A stretch of DNA of 5,456 bases from Coprococcus sp. (lineage in GTDB: Bacteria; Bacillota; Clostridia; Lachnospirales; Lachnospiraceae), in the NCBI GenBank assembly GCA_016296785.1, contig JAEDHX010000092.1, forward strand, positions 1 to 5,456. The letters are read 5' to 3'. Shown here piece by piece: positions 1-5,456 of this stretch (positions are counted from its first letter, which is position 1; each line of letters starts with the position of its first letter). The notes below the pieces were generated by a model. It worked only from the letters and a program-made list of their open reading frames with translations, was not told the DNA's origin and did no database searches. Position numbers and translations under genes: made by a program.

Positions 1-264
1 TTTATCATCCTGTGGACTATCTCCGCCTACATTGTAAGAATAGGTTGTTCCAGTAGCCTCTGTGATTGTACCTGTTCCTGATGTAATCTTAAGGAATGGC
101 GCATTTGAACTTGCACTGATTGTACTTACTGTAGCCTCAACACTATTATTACTTACAAACCATGCATATGTTGCTGATCCGAGTGCTATAGCTGCTACGA
201 GAACCATAGCGATTGCAGCTACGAGCTGCTTCTTTAATGCTTTAATACTTTTTGTGTTTTCCAT
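1..264 (-). CDS. SipW-dependent-type signal peptide protein (TasA/CalY-like), partial, C-terminus beyond the left edge
   Basis: The first 88 codons of a gene that runs off the left edge. The protein begins MENTKSIKALKKQ, followed by a hydrophobic core (about residues 14-29) and the motif GSATYAWFVSNN (29-40). A short basic N-terminus, an Ala/Val/Leu core and an 'ATYAWF' segment, with no classical AxA site ahead of it, are typical of signal peptides processed by the SipW-type signal peptidase in TasA, camelysin (CalY) and related Firmicutes surface proteins. The mature part is rich in Ser, Thr and Gly (VEATVSTISASSNAPFLKI), as in secreted beta-rich fibre proteins. The start is set by the strong AAAGGAGG site at 273-280, and a promoter lies further upstream. 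Expected location is outside the cell, either as a matrix fibre or attached to the surface. The main domain is outside the window, so a TasA-like fold is inferred from the signal peptide only. A dedicated signal peptidase gene would be expected nearby but is not visible here. Confidence 0.85.
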   Translation of the reverse strand, partial: MENTKSIKALKKQLVAAIAMVLVAAIALGSATYAWFVSNNSVEATVSTISASSNAPFLKITSGTGTITEATGTTYSYNVGGDSPQDDK

Positions 265-270
265 AATTTT

Positions 271-280
271 TTCCTCCTTT
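271..280 (-). promoter_or_regulatory. Strong ribosome binding site for the SipW-type gene
   Basis: On the minus strand this reads AAAGGAGGAA, a near-perfect Shine-Dalgarno sequence, close upstream of the ATG at 264. It fixes the start of a gene otherwise known only from its first 88 codons and suggests a highly translated product, as expected for a structural surface protein. Confidence 0.85.
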
Positions 281-311
281 GTTATATTTCCTAAAACAGT
301 TCTTCAAACGA

Positions 312-340
312 ATAATAATCTAAGTAGTTCCTGTAATCAA
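312..340 (-). promoter_or_regulatory. Probable sigma-A promoter of the SipW-type gene
   Basis: On the minus strand there is TTGATT (335-340), exactly 17 bases, then TATTAT (312-317): four of six and five of six matches to the vegetative consensus with ideal spacing. Transcription would start near 305, leaving a leader of about 40 bases with a strong ribosome site. The gene therefore appears to have its own promoter rather than depending only on readthrough from the PilZ unit. This is a match by eye; the start point is unproven. Confidence 0.55.
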
Positions 341-345
341 ATCAT

Positions 346-372
346 ACTCTCACCGGGCCCGGTTAAGAGAGT
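346..372 (-). repeat. Inverted repeat ACTCTC/GAGAGT enclosing a 12-bp GC palindrome
   Basis: Perfect six-base arms (346-351 and 367-372) enclose ACCGGGCCCGGT (352-363), which is itself a perfect palindrome and by far the most GC-rich spot in the gap. As RNA it could fold as two stacked stems with a three-base bulge. There is no T-run after it on the minus strand, so it is not a standard terminator. It ends five bases upstream of the probable -35 element, so it could also be a protein-binding site on DNA. Confidence 0.6.
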
Positions 373-378
373 TACTCA

Positions 379-394
379 TCACCGTATCCGGTGA
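379..394 (-). repeat. Perfect 6-bp inverted repeat (TCACCG / CGGTGA)
   Basis: Arms at 379-384 and 389-394 with a four-base spacer; as RNA a compact hairpin with a GATA loop. It is the middle one of three dyads in 68 bases between the end of the membrane-protein gene and the SipW-type promoter. No T-run follows. It could be an operator, or part of a structured 3' end of the upstream transcript. Confidence 0.6.
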
Positions 395-396
395 GG

Positions 397-413
397 CTGT
401 CATTTCATGACAG
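397..413 (-). repeat. Perfect 7-bp inverted repeat (CTGTCAT / ATGACAG)
   Basis: Arms at 397-403 and 407-413 with a three-base spacer, giving a 17-bp dyad. Its size and symmetry suit a dimeric regulator's operator, and as RNA it makes a tight hairpin with a GAA loop. It lies about 57 bases upstream of the probable -35 element. There is no T-run on either side to make it a terminator. Confidence 0.6.
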
Positions 414-490
414 GAAGCTTCTCAAAATAGTATTCATATTTTGTTTAGGCTATTTATATATACGGTCGTTGTGGAACCGGATATATCATG

Positions 491-1597
491 TTACTTATCT
501 TCTGTTTGATCTTTATTCCTTCTTGTATCCCAGGTAATCTCCATGTCGCCATAGTAGTTACTATTAGGATCGTCATTACCTGCTGCATTAATCGGCTTGT
601 CGCCGGATAATGTATCTTTTATGTCTTTGAAGAATTTCCATACAAGGCTTGTATCATCATCATAGTCGGCATCAATATGCATACTGAACTGTACGCTTCC
701 GCCGATAATTGAATCAACGCACTCAGGATCGTCGCCCTCCATCCATATAACGATGGTGTATCTGTCAACATTTCCTACAAGGAATTCTTCTTCAGTAAAT
801 TCGCAGACAACCTCGTCTGACTTAAAATTCTCACAGCCCTCTTCAGGAAGACCATCAGCAGCCGGCATCGCATATACTGTACTCTTGCCATTCCTCCATA
901 CAGCGACACGAACTGCTTCTTCTGCACCTTTGGCACAGGAGTCAAGAGTTACTCTGGCTATATAGCCAACATCCTCCTTACCGGCATTTCTTATATAATA
1001 TGTATATGCCATATAGTTCTTACCATTGTGGCTTCCTTCAAAAGAATCAACATCCTCAGGAATGTCGGAAATGGAAATATTAGTGGCATCCTGAACTACA
1101 TCGGCCTTAAGTCTTGCCGTGGCATCCTTGAAATCACCTGTTTCGGCTATGCTTATACCCTTTCGATACAGCTCAAGTCGGTTTAGATTGATAGTGAAGT
1201 TACCCATCTTCTCCTGCATAAATGCAACTATGAAAATGATGCAAATTGCAAGAAGAAGCGCAAGTAATGCAAGTCTCCACTTATCCATTCTAAGAAGCGC
1301 TGCCCCTATTCGTCTACGCTTACGATGAGGCATGTACATACTTACAATTGTTTCAGGATTGACATCACCGCCGGTCTTAGCCATAAGCTCCTCAAGCTCC
1401 TGGATTCGAAGCATTTGCTCCTGTTCTGCTCGCTTAAGCTTTCTTTTCTCCCATTTGCTGAGCTTATTTTGCTTTGCTTTGTCAGCTTCCGGATATTTGT
1501 TTTCTGTATTTTCTATATTCTCAGTATTTTCTGTATTCTCTATAGCATTTTCATCAGCTGTTTTTGCTAATGCTTCTTCTTTATTCTCTATACTCAT
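491..1597 (-). CDS. Single-pass membrane protein with TasA/camelysin-like outer domain, 368 aa
   Basis: No named gene is recognised. Numbering is from the ATG at 1597, which has GAGAGGG just upstream; an in-frame ATG at 1627 (378 aa) has no ribosome site. Residues 1-40 are acidic and Asn-rich, with five IEN/TEN units at 19-33. Residues 46-75 are highly charged and look helical, probably coiled coil. HRKRRR (91-96) and further basic residues lead into one membrane helix at about 107-127, so the N-terminus should be inside and residues 130-368 outside. The outer part carries SHNGKNYMAYTYYIRNAGKE (189-208) and VIWMEGDDPECVD (283-295), then GG (299-300). From memory, these resemble recurring motifs of TasA-like Lachnospiraceae proteins, which normally have a SipW signal peptide; here an internal anchor replaces it. 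Four Cys (221, 255, 265, 293) lie in the outer part. A polar tail rich in Asp and Asn follows residue 310. The gene follows the PilZ gene by 41 bases and is probably cotranscribed. The role is unknown; anchoring or assembling the secreted TasA-like protein is a guess. Confidence 0.85.
   Translation of the reverse strand: MSIENKEEALAKTADENAIENTENTENIENTENKYPEADKAKQNKLSKWEKRKLKRAEQEQMLRIQELEELMAKTGGDVNPETIVSMYMPHRKRRRIGAALLRMDKWRLALLALLLAICIIFIVAFMQEKMGNFTINLNRLELYRKGISIAETGDFKDATARLKADVVQDATNISISDIPEDVDSFEGSHNGKNYMAYTYYIRNAGKEDVGYIARVTLDSCAKGAEEAVRVAVWRNGKSTVYAMPAADGLPEEGCENFKSDEVVCEFTEEEFLVGNVDRYTIVIWMEGDDPECVDSIIGGSVQFSMHIDADYDDDTSLVWKFFKDIKDTLSGDKPINAAGNDDPNSNYYGDMEITWDTRRNKDQTEDK
1499..1543 (-). 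repeat. Five in-frame copies of a 9-bp tandem repeat (IEN/TEN)
   Basis: Inside the membrane-protein gene, the minus strand shows five consecutive nine-base units of the form AYW-GAR-AAY, encoding IEN-TEN-TEN-IEN-TEN in the cytoplasmic N-terminus. The unit is a multiple of three, so gain or loss of copies would change length without breaking the frame. The copies differ at wobble positions, so the array is not freshly expanded. Confidence 0.8.
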
Positions 1598-1601
1598 GCA
1601 A

Positions 1602-1608
1602 CCCTCTC
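1602..1608 (-). promoter_or_regulatory. Ribosome binding site that decides the membrane-protein start
   Basis: The minus strand reads GAGAGGG, ending four bases before the ATG at 1597. The spacing is short and the match only partial. The alternative ATG at 1627 is preceded by AT-rich sequence with no purine-rich site, so 1597 is preferred. Confidence 0.55.
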
Positions 1609-1638
1609 GCAGCCCGCATATAGTCATATGCTATATTC

Positions 1639-2322
1639 TTACAGCTTATATCTCTTCTTAACATATGAAACATAGTTCTGCATAGCTGAGCGGTCGTCCA
1701 TACCATTAAATCTAAGCTGTATACCTGTTACATATCTGAATTCTCCACCCTTTGGAAGCTCTCTGGTCCAACAAGCTACGCCTACTACATCCATACTTGA
1801 CTGTCCGTCCGATGCTGTTCCAAGACGTGGAAGTGTAAATATACAGGACTCTCCAACATTAAACCATCTGTTCATATATACAGCAAGACCGTTATTAGAA
1901 ATATCCGCTGTTTTGCCACTTTCCTTATCAATCTCACCCTGATTATTCAGTGCCCATGTATCCTGCATATATTCAATCGGCAGCTCAACCTTCATACGTA
2001 CATCCACACGCTTTACAAACTGCCTGTTATCAGCAACTCTTCTTACCTTCCAGAAACGGCGAATACCCTCTTTTATGACATCATCAACATATCCTGCCAC
2101 AATCTGAGTTTCTTCGCCATCACCATAACTAAACAGCATCTTCTGATCTTCGTCAGGAATAAGTGCTTTACCGTTCAGCATCGGTATGGATACTAAAAAG
2201 GCTGATTCATCAATTGCTTTATTATATGTGCACATCATATTGAACTGTGGTGTTTGATTTGCCGGAACATCAAATGCAATCTTCATCTTAGTTCCTGTTT
2301 TTACATTTAGTACACCCGCCAT
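1639..2322 (-). CDS. PilZ domain protein, YcgR-like flagellar brake / c-di-GMP receptor, 227 aa
   Basis: Length and layout fit the YcgR type: an N-terminal beta domain (about 10-95, with MLNGKALIPDEDQ at 48-60) followed by a C-terminal PilZ domain (about 100-225). The c-di-GMP signature is present: the RxxxR arginines are R105 and R109 (RVDVR), and DxSxxG is D140-I-S142-N-N-G145. The usual strand GIQLRF (200-205) and a closing helix follow. There is no signal peptide or membrane helix, so it is cytosolic. Family members bind c-di-GMP and then alter a partner, classically the flagellar motor but elsewhere polymer export or surface machinery. The start has AAGGGGAG upstream at good spacing. It stands first in a probable two-gene unit with the TasA-like membrane protein, which makes the charged inner domain of that protein a candidate partner (inference). 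Naming it ycgR would be premature because no motility gene is in view. Confidence 0.88.
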   Translation of the reverse strand: MAGVLNVKTGTKMKIAFDVPANQTPQFNMMCTYNKAIDESAFLVSIPMLNGKALIPDEDQKMLFSYGDGEETQIVAGYVDDVIKEGIRRFWKVRRVADNRQFVKRVDVRMKVELPIEYMQDTWALNNQGEIDKESGKTADISNNGLAVYMNRWFNVGESCIFTLPRLGTASDGQSSMDVVGVACWTRELPKGGEFRYVTGIQLRFNGMDDRSAMQNYVSYVKKRYKL

Positions 2323-2378
2323 TTATATCAAACTCCCCTTTATATATAAAAAACTAAAACTATTCTAATAAGGTAATA

Positions 2379-2520
2379 GATATTTTACCATATTTTGTGA
2401 AACAAATCTACATTTTATATAATATTTTTTGGCATATTTTACTAAAAACGCAATTTTTGTTAAATTTATTGTAAATAATGTCACTATTTTAAACAAAAAT
2501 ATGATATTTTAGTCATTTTC
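2379..2520 (-). repeat. Three degenerate AT-rich direct motifs in the gap before the PilZ gene
   Basis: Three similar segments, at 2379-2396, 2421-2440 and 2503-2520, read on the minus strand roughly as AAAATATGnnAAAATATC. Their starts are 42 and 82 bases apart, about four and eight helical turns. The third lies just upstream of the possible -35 element and the other two downstream of the predicted start. Chance similarity is a real possibility in such AT-rich DNA. Apart from these motifs and the possible promoter, I see nothing else in this gap. Confidence 0.35.
2468..2496 (-). promoter_or_regulatory. Possible sigma-A promoter for the PilZ / membrane-protein unit
   Basis: On the minus strand TTGTTT (2491-2496) is followed after 17 bases by TACAAT (2468-2473): three of six and five of six consensus matches. 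Transcription would start near 2461, giving a leader of about 138 bases that is almost all A and T. The very AT-rich surroundings raise the chance of a false match. Readthrough from the acyltransferase unit is also possible, because no terminator is visible after it. Confidence 0.35.
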
Positions 2521-2527
2521 ACCATAA

Positions 2528-3934
2528 CTATTGCAATAACCCATCTATTGTATTAGCCACAGACTCGCTTCCGATTATTGTAATATTGTTAATAAGTATC
2601 AAATCATCAATCTGTTTATCCCTAACATAGTCAAGAACATTAACCTGAGCATATCTGTAATCCATAACGTATACCGTCTGATAATGGTCCACAAGAAGCG
2701 GCACAAATGCATTTCCGTATGACTCCTTTAGCACAAGACATGATGAACCATCCGTGATTTTTGGATTTTCAATAATCTCAAGAGGTCTGTCTCCTGCAAT
2801 AAATGTCATATATAGCGAACTCTCAGCCCAGCCGGTAACATCAGACACAACATTCCAGTCATGCTCGGTGCCATCCTCATCCCAGTATTTCATGTCATTT
2901 GTTCCATTTGGAATATATGCGTATACCGTATCAGGATTTGCGGCCATCTCCGCACTGTTAAGTGTGCTGTAGAAGGTACCAAGGAAATTCTCAAATGTAT
3001 ACTTCTTTCTTGATTCAAGAGGAATTGTTGATATTCCCTTTGTTTTACAGAAATTATCATACACATAAAATGCTCCAAGCTGCGTCCAGTGATGGTCGGT
3101 TCTAAAGTAAATATACTCATCATTATGCTCTCTCAGTGTACGTATTGTATCAACCGTCTTTACACCCTCAAGCATTCCATAATAGTAATCTATCGCCTGC
3201 ATCTGGTTCGAGCCGCCTAAGCTGTCAAGCTCCTTCTCAGAAAGAAGCGCACCTGACTGATTAGGAATAAGCATGCAGTATACGTCCGTCTGTCCCTCCA
3301 GCTCCTTCGCAGCTCTGTTTAATGCATTTATATATTTTGTCGCAGAATCCTGAACAAAATAATATACGCTAAATGCTGAGCCATCCTTAACATACAGATT
3401 CTGCTGAACCTGCTTCTGGAATTCCTCATCCATCACTTTCGCATCCGGTGGATCAACCTGCTTAACAACTGCTTCTGTTGTCACTTCCTCAGTAGTCTTA
3501 TCTGATGATTGCTCAGTTGTATCCTTCTCAGGCTTTTTGGATGCCTCCTCCGTCGTGCTTTCAGTAGGCTGTTCCTTCGATACATCCGGAATATCATCCG
3601 CCTCTGCCTGTTCTCCTACCATCATCGTTTTAGACTCTATTCCATATAAGCCCTTAACCTTCTGGTCCGCTTTTACAAGGGTATCTCTCATTGGATACGT
3701 GTCGGAGAACCACAGGGAAACCTCAGAGAAATAGCTTCCATCCATAAATGATGATATCGTAAACTGTGGAAACTCCGTAAGCTTACGTTTCTCCATCTCC
3801 GATACCTTAGGTCTAAAGAAAAACATGCATCCGACAATTCCACCAATAGCCATAACTGCACAAAAAAGCAAAATGCCTATCGAGCGGTATCTTCTCATTA
3901 TTATTTTTTGCATCTTTGTAAACTTTGTTTTCAT
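2528..3934 (-). CDS. DHHW family protein, AlgX/AlgJ-like SGNH-type polymer acyltransferase partner, 468 aa
   Basis: A basic N-terminus and one membrane helix (about 18-40) anchor the protein with its bulk outside. The family hallmark TDHHW is at 279-283. In AlgX-type enzymes the Asp-x-His of this motif and a later Ser form the catalytic triad; here D280, H282 and S405 in LKESYGNAF are the clear candidates. Residues 44-100 (MEKRKLTEFP and SLWFSDTYPMRD) match the usual membrane-proximal part of the family. Between about 108 and 165 lies a Thr/Glu/Lys/Ser-rich linker that probably spaces the catalytic domain away from the membrane. The gene starts 18 bases after the MBOAT stop, with GAAAGG as a modest ribosome site, so the two are almost certainly cotranscribed. 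The expected role is to accept an acyl group delivered by the MBOAT protein and place it on an extracellular polysaccharide or wall polymer. Family and likely catalytic residues are secure; the substrate is unknown. Confidence 0.92.
   Translation of the reverse strand: MKTKFTKMQKIIMRRYRSIGILLFCAVMAIGGIVGCMFFFRPKVSEMEKRKLTEFPQFTISSFMDGSYFSEVSLWFSDTYPMRDTLVKADQKVKGLYGIESKTMMVGEQAEADDIPDVSKEQPTESTTEEASKKPEKDTTEQSSDKTTEEVTTEAVVKQVDPPDAKVMDEEFQKQVQQNLYVKDGSAFSVYYFVQDSATKYINALNRAAKELEGQTDVYCMLIPNQSGALLSEKELDSLGGSNQMQAIDYYYGMLEGVKTVDTIRTLREHNDEYIYFRTDHHWTQLGAFYVYDNFCKTKGISTIPLESRKKYTFENFLGTFYSTLNSAEMAANPDTVYAYIPNGTNDMKYWDEDGTEHDWNVVSDVTGWAESSLYMTFIAGDRPLEIIENPKITDGSSCLVLKESYGNAFVPLLVDHYQTVYVMDYRYAQVNVLDYVRDKQIDDLILINNITIIGSESVANTIDGLLQ
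3440..3613 (-). other. Low-complexity Thr/Glu/Ser/Lys linker within the DHHW protein
   Basis: Codons for residues 108-165 encode a hydrophilic segment with repeated TTEE/TTEQ-like units (STTEEASKK, DTTEQSSDK, TTEEVTTEA) and no predicted fold. It separates the membrane-proximal part from the SGNH-like domain. Such linkers often span the wall, and the many Ser and Thr could be glycosylated (inference). Confidence 0.7.
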
Positions 3935-3952
3935 ACTGCATATGCCTTTCTA

Positions 3953-5386
3953 CTAGAACTGGAAATACAAAAATGGATTATAGCTGTCACCAACAAGTGC
4001 AAGCGCTGATATAATTACAAGCAATGCCGGAGTAATCATGTCGAGCACATTTGCAAATGTAAACATTACCTTACTATGTCTTCCATCTGCAAGCATCTTC
4101 TTTCTGGTGTTCTTACCAAGAGGTGTTACAGCTATTATTGCAAATATCAGGAAGAAGATGTACTGCAAAAATACAGTTTTCACATTCATGCTTGTAAAGC
4201 CATTTACACCTATTCCAAACATTCCCTTGAATACTACTGAAAGCTCAGCAAGACTTTCAAACTTGAAAATAACCCAGCCAAACAGCACTACTAATAGTGT
4301 GTATACATGCGATGCTGCCTTTGGAAGTCTTCCCTGTATAACAAACTTTTCAAGCAACAGGAAGAACAAATACCACAAGCCCCAGAAAATATAGTTCCAG
4401 CTGGCGCCATGCCAAAGTCCTGTAAGGAACCACACTACAACCATATTTCTAACATATTTCGCGGTGCCGCATCTATTTCCCCCAAGAGGAATATATACAT
4501 AATCTCTAAAGAAGCTGGAAAGTGACATATGCCATCTTCTCCAGAAATCCTGGACACTGCTTGCTATATAAGGGTAATTGAAATTTCTGTCGTAATGGAA
4601 GCCTATCATTCGTCCCATTCCAATTGCCATGTCTGAATATCCCGAGAAATCAAGATATATTTCCAGCATAAAGAATATCATTCCAAGCCACAACCCTGTA
4701 AATGGCTGCATCTCAAGACTATTCACTCCTTTCGGAAGCAACGTATCTGCTGCAGCCGCGCAGGAATTTGCAAGTACTGCTTTCTTGGCCAGTCCAACAG
4801 AAAACTGTCTGATTCCCATATATATGTCATTTGGCGTAATTCTTCTATTATCAATCTCATCCGCTATCGTCTGATATCTTACGATAGGACCTGCGATACA
4901 CTGATGGAATAAGCTTGAATAAAGAAGCAGCTTCCAAAATACAGGCTGCGCCGCAGTCTTACCCTTATACACATCAGCAACATATGAAATAAGCTGGAAC
5001 GTATAGAAGGATATTCCTATTGGCAACGCAATATTCGGAACCTTTGACGGGAAGCCAGTCATCTTATTAACATTTCCAAGAATAAATCCGAGATATTTGA
5101 AAATGCACAGAAGTCCCAGCAAAGCAACACATTCAAGCACAAGATACAGCTTCACCTTCTTATCTTGTCCTTCCTTCTGCCTTACCTCCTCAATCTTCAA
5201 CGCGCAAAACCAGCTTATCAGCGTCTCTCCCACAAGAAGCAATAGATACCTAGGTCCGCCCCATGCATAAAAGATAAGCGAAAAAATAAGCATAACCTTA
5301 TTCTGGCTCTTCGCATCCACCAGGAAGTAAACCACCAGATTACATGTCAAAAATATAAAAACAAATAATAAGCTTGAAAATACCAT
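3953..5386 (-). CDS. MBOAT family membrane O-acyltransferase (AlgI/DltB-like), 477 aa
   Basis: A polytopic membrane protein of the length usual for AlgI-type MBOAT enzymes. Family motifs appear in order: FKYLGF (96-101), LPIGISFYTFQLISYVADVY (121-140), the AGPIVRY loop (165-171), LDFSGYSDMAIGMG (245-258), NFNYPYIASSVQDFWRRWHM (268-287), FFRDYVYIPLGGNR (292-305) and the active-site segment LTGLWHGASWNYIFWGLWY (321-339). H326 in WHGA corresponds to the conserved catalytic His of the family; H286 is the second conserved His. It should take an acyl group, usually acetyl, from a cytosolic donor and pass it through the membrane to an extracellular acceptor system. AAGGTG lies eight bases before the ATG, and a good promoter lies upstream. 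The adjacent DHHW gene supports polysaccharide O-acetylation. DltB-type D-alanylation is less likely because no other dlt gene is present and an AlgX-like partner is. An algI name is avoided since the polymer is not alginate as far as can be told. Confidence 0.95.
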   Translation of the reverse strand: MVFSSLLFVFIFLTCNLVVYFLVDAKSQNKVMLIFSLIFYAWGGPRYLLLLVGETLISWFCALKIEEVRQKEGQDKKVKLYLVLECVALLGLLCIFKYLGFILGNVNKMTGFPSKVPNIALPIGISFYTFQLISYVADVYKGKTAAQPVFWKLLLYSSLFHQCIAGPIVRYQTIADEIDNRRITPNDIYMGIRQFSVGLAKKAVLANSCAAAADTLLPKGVNSLEMQPFTGLWLGMIFFMLEIYLDFSGYSDMAIGMGRMIGFHYDRNFNYPYIASSVQDFWRRWHMSLSSFFRDYVYIPLGGNRCGTAKYVRNMVVVWFLTGLWHGASWNYIFWGLWYLFFLLLEKFVIQGRLPKAASHVYTLLVVLFGWVIFKFESLAELSVVFKGMFGIGVNGFTSMNVKTVFLQYIFFLIFAIIAVTPLGKNTRKKMLADGRHSKVMFTFANVLDMITPALLVIISALALVGDSYNPFLYFQF

Positions 5387-5424
5387 CTCTTCTTCACCTT
5401 TATCATCACGTTACAATATTACTT

Positions 5425-5453
5425 ATAATACCACACTTATCCCAAAACCACAA
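5425..5453 (-). promoter_or_regulatory. Probable extended -10 promoter of the MBOAT-DHHW unit
   Basis: On the minus strand TTGTGG (5448-5453), 17 bases, then TATTAT (5425-5430), with TGG directly before the -10 element, giving the TGn extension. The -10 matches five of six, the -35 only three. Transcription would start near 5418, leaving a leader of about 31 bases that contains the AAGGTG ribosome site. It marks the likely beginning of the operon, although the window ends three bases upstream of it. Confidence 0.5.
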
Positions 5454-5456
5454 CTA

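Noticed and set aside
62..394. Open frame on the plus strand with a hydrophobic N-terminus
   Set aside because: It overlaps the antisense of the SipW-type gene and its promoter; the minus-strand frame has a strong ribosome site and a recognisable signal peptide, while this one has neither.
466..484. TGGAACCG on the plus strand, resembling the core of a T-box antiterminator
   Set aside because: Only a partial match, with no specifier stem, no terminator and no plus-strand gene downstream.
449..486. Weak interrupted stem (CGGT/ACCG plus ATATA/TATAT) after the membrane-protein gene as a terminator
   Set aside because: The stem is short, has a two-base bulge and no T-run follows it on the minus strand.
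265..490. A c-di-GMP riboswitch before the SipW-type gene
   Set aside because: Attractive given the PilZ gene, but the conserved class I sequence blocks and the class II pseudoknot pattern are not visible, and the probable promoter lies downstream of the hairpins.
1325..1661. Cys/Ser/Phe-rich plus-strand frames opposite the membrane-protein gene
   Set aside because: Their composition is what the reverse complement of Glu/Asn/Lys-rich coding sequence and the ENT repeat gives; no start signals or family features.
2496..2510. AAAATAT/ATATTTT dyad after the DHHW gene as a terminator
   Set aside because: All A/T, with a one-base spacer and no stable stem; it also overlaps the possible -35 element. 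Likely a product of base composition.
2890..3123. Second minus-strand frame inside the DHHW gene
   Set aside because: It lies wholly inside a strongly supported gene in another frame and shows no features of its own; there is no sign of a frameshift in the DHHW protein.

Overview
The window looks like a piece of chromosome from a Gram-positive Clostridia-type bacterium, most likely Lachnospiraceae (Roseburia/Butyrivibrio/Coprococcus-like). Grounds: moderately AT-rich DNA, strong GGAGG-like ribosome sites, a DHHW-family protein, a SipW-type signal peptide of the 'ATYAWF' kind, and a PilZ protein. The family placement is inferred from protein style, not from a marker gene. All five genes lie on the minus strand, so the locus reads from the right edge to the left edge.

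Right part (5456 to 2528): a good promoter at the extreme right edge precedes a two-gene unit, an MBOAT membrane O-acyltransferase followed 18 bases later by a DHHW/AlgX-like membrane-anchored SGNH-type protein. Such pairs move acyl (usually acetyl) groups across the membrane onto an extracellular or cell-wall polymer. The polymer cannot be named from this window. A 205-base, very AT-rich gap follows, with a possible promoter and three similar AT-rich motifs.

Middle part (2322 to 491): a YcgR-like PilZ protein, the expected c-di-GMP receptor, followed closely by a single-pass membrane protein. The outer domain of that protein resembles the TasA/camelysin-like surface proteins of Lachnospiraceae. 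Its inner domain is charged, predicted coiled coil, and carries a 9-bp in-frame tandem repeat.

Left part (490 to 1): a gap holding three compact inverted repeats, then a convincing promoter and a strong ribosome site. These drive the first 88 codons of a secreted protein with a SipW-dependent signal peptide, cut by the window edge.

Taken together, the genes suggest a cell-surface or biofilm-matrix locus: polymer acylation, a c-di-GMP sensor, a membrane-held TasA-like protein and a secreted TasA-like protein. The individual family calls are well supported. The idea that they form one c-di-GMP-controlled surface system is inference. I saw no RNA gene, CRISPR array, insertion sequence, known riboswitch class or convincing rho-independent terminator.
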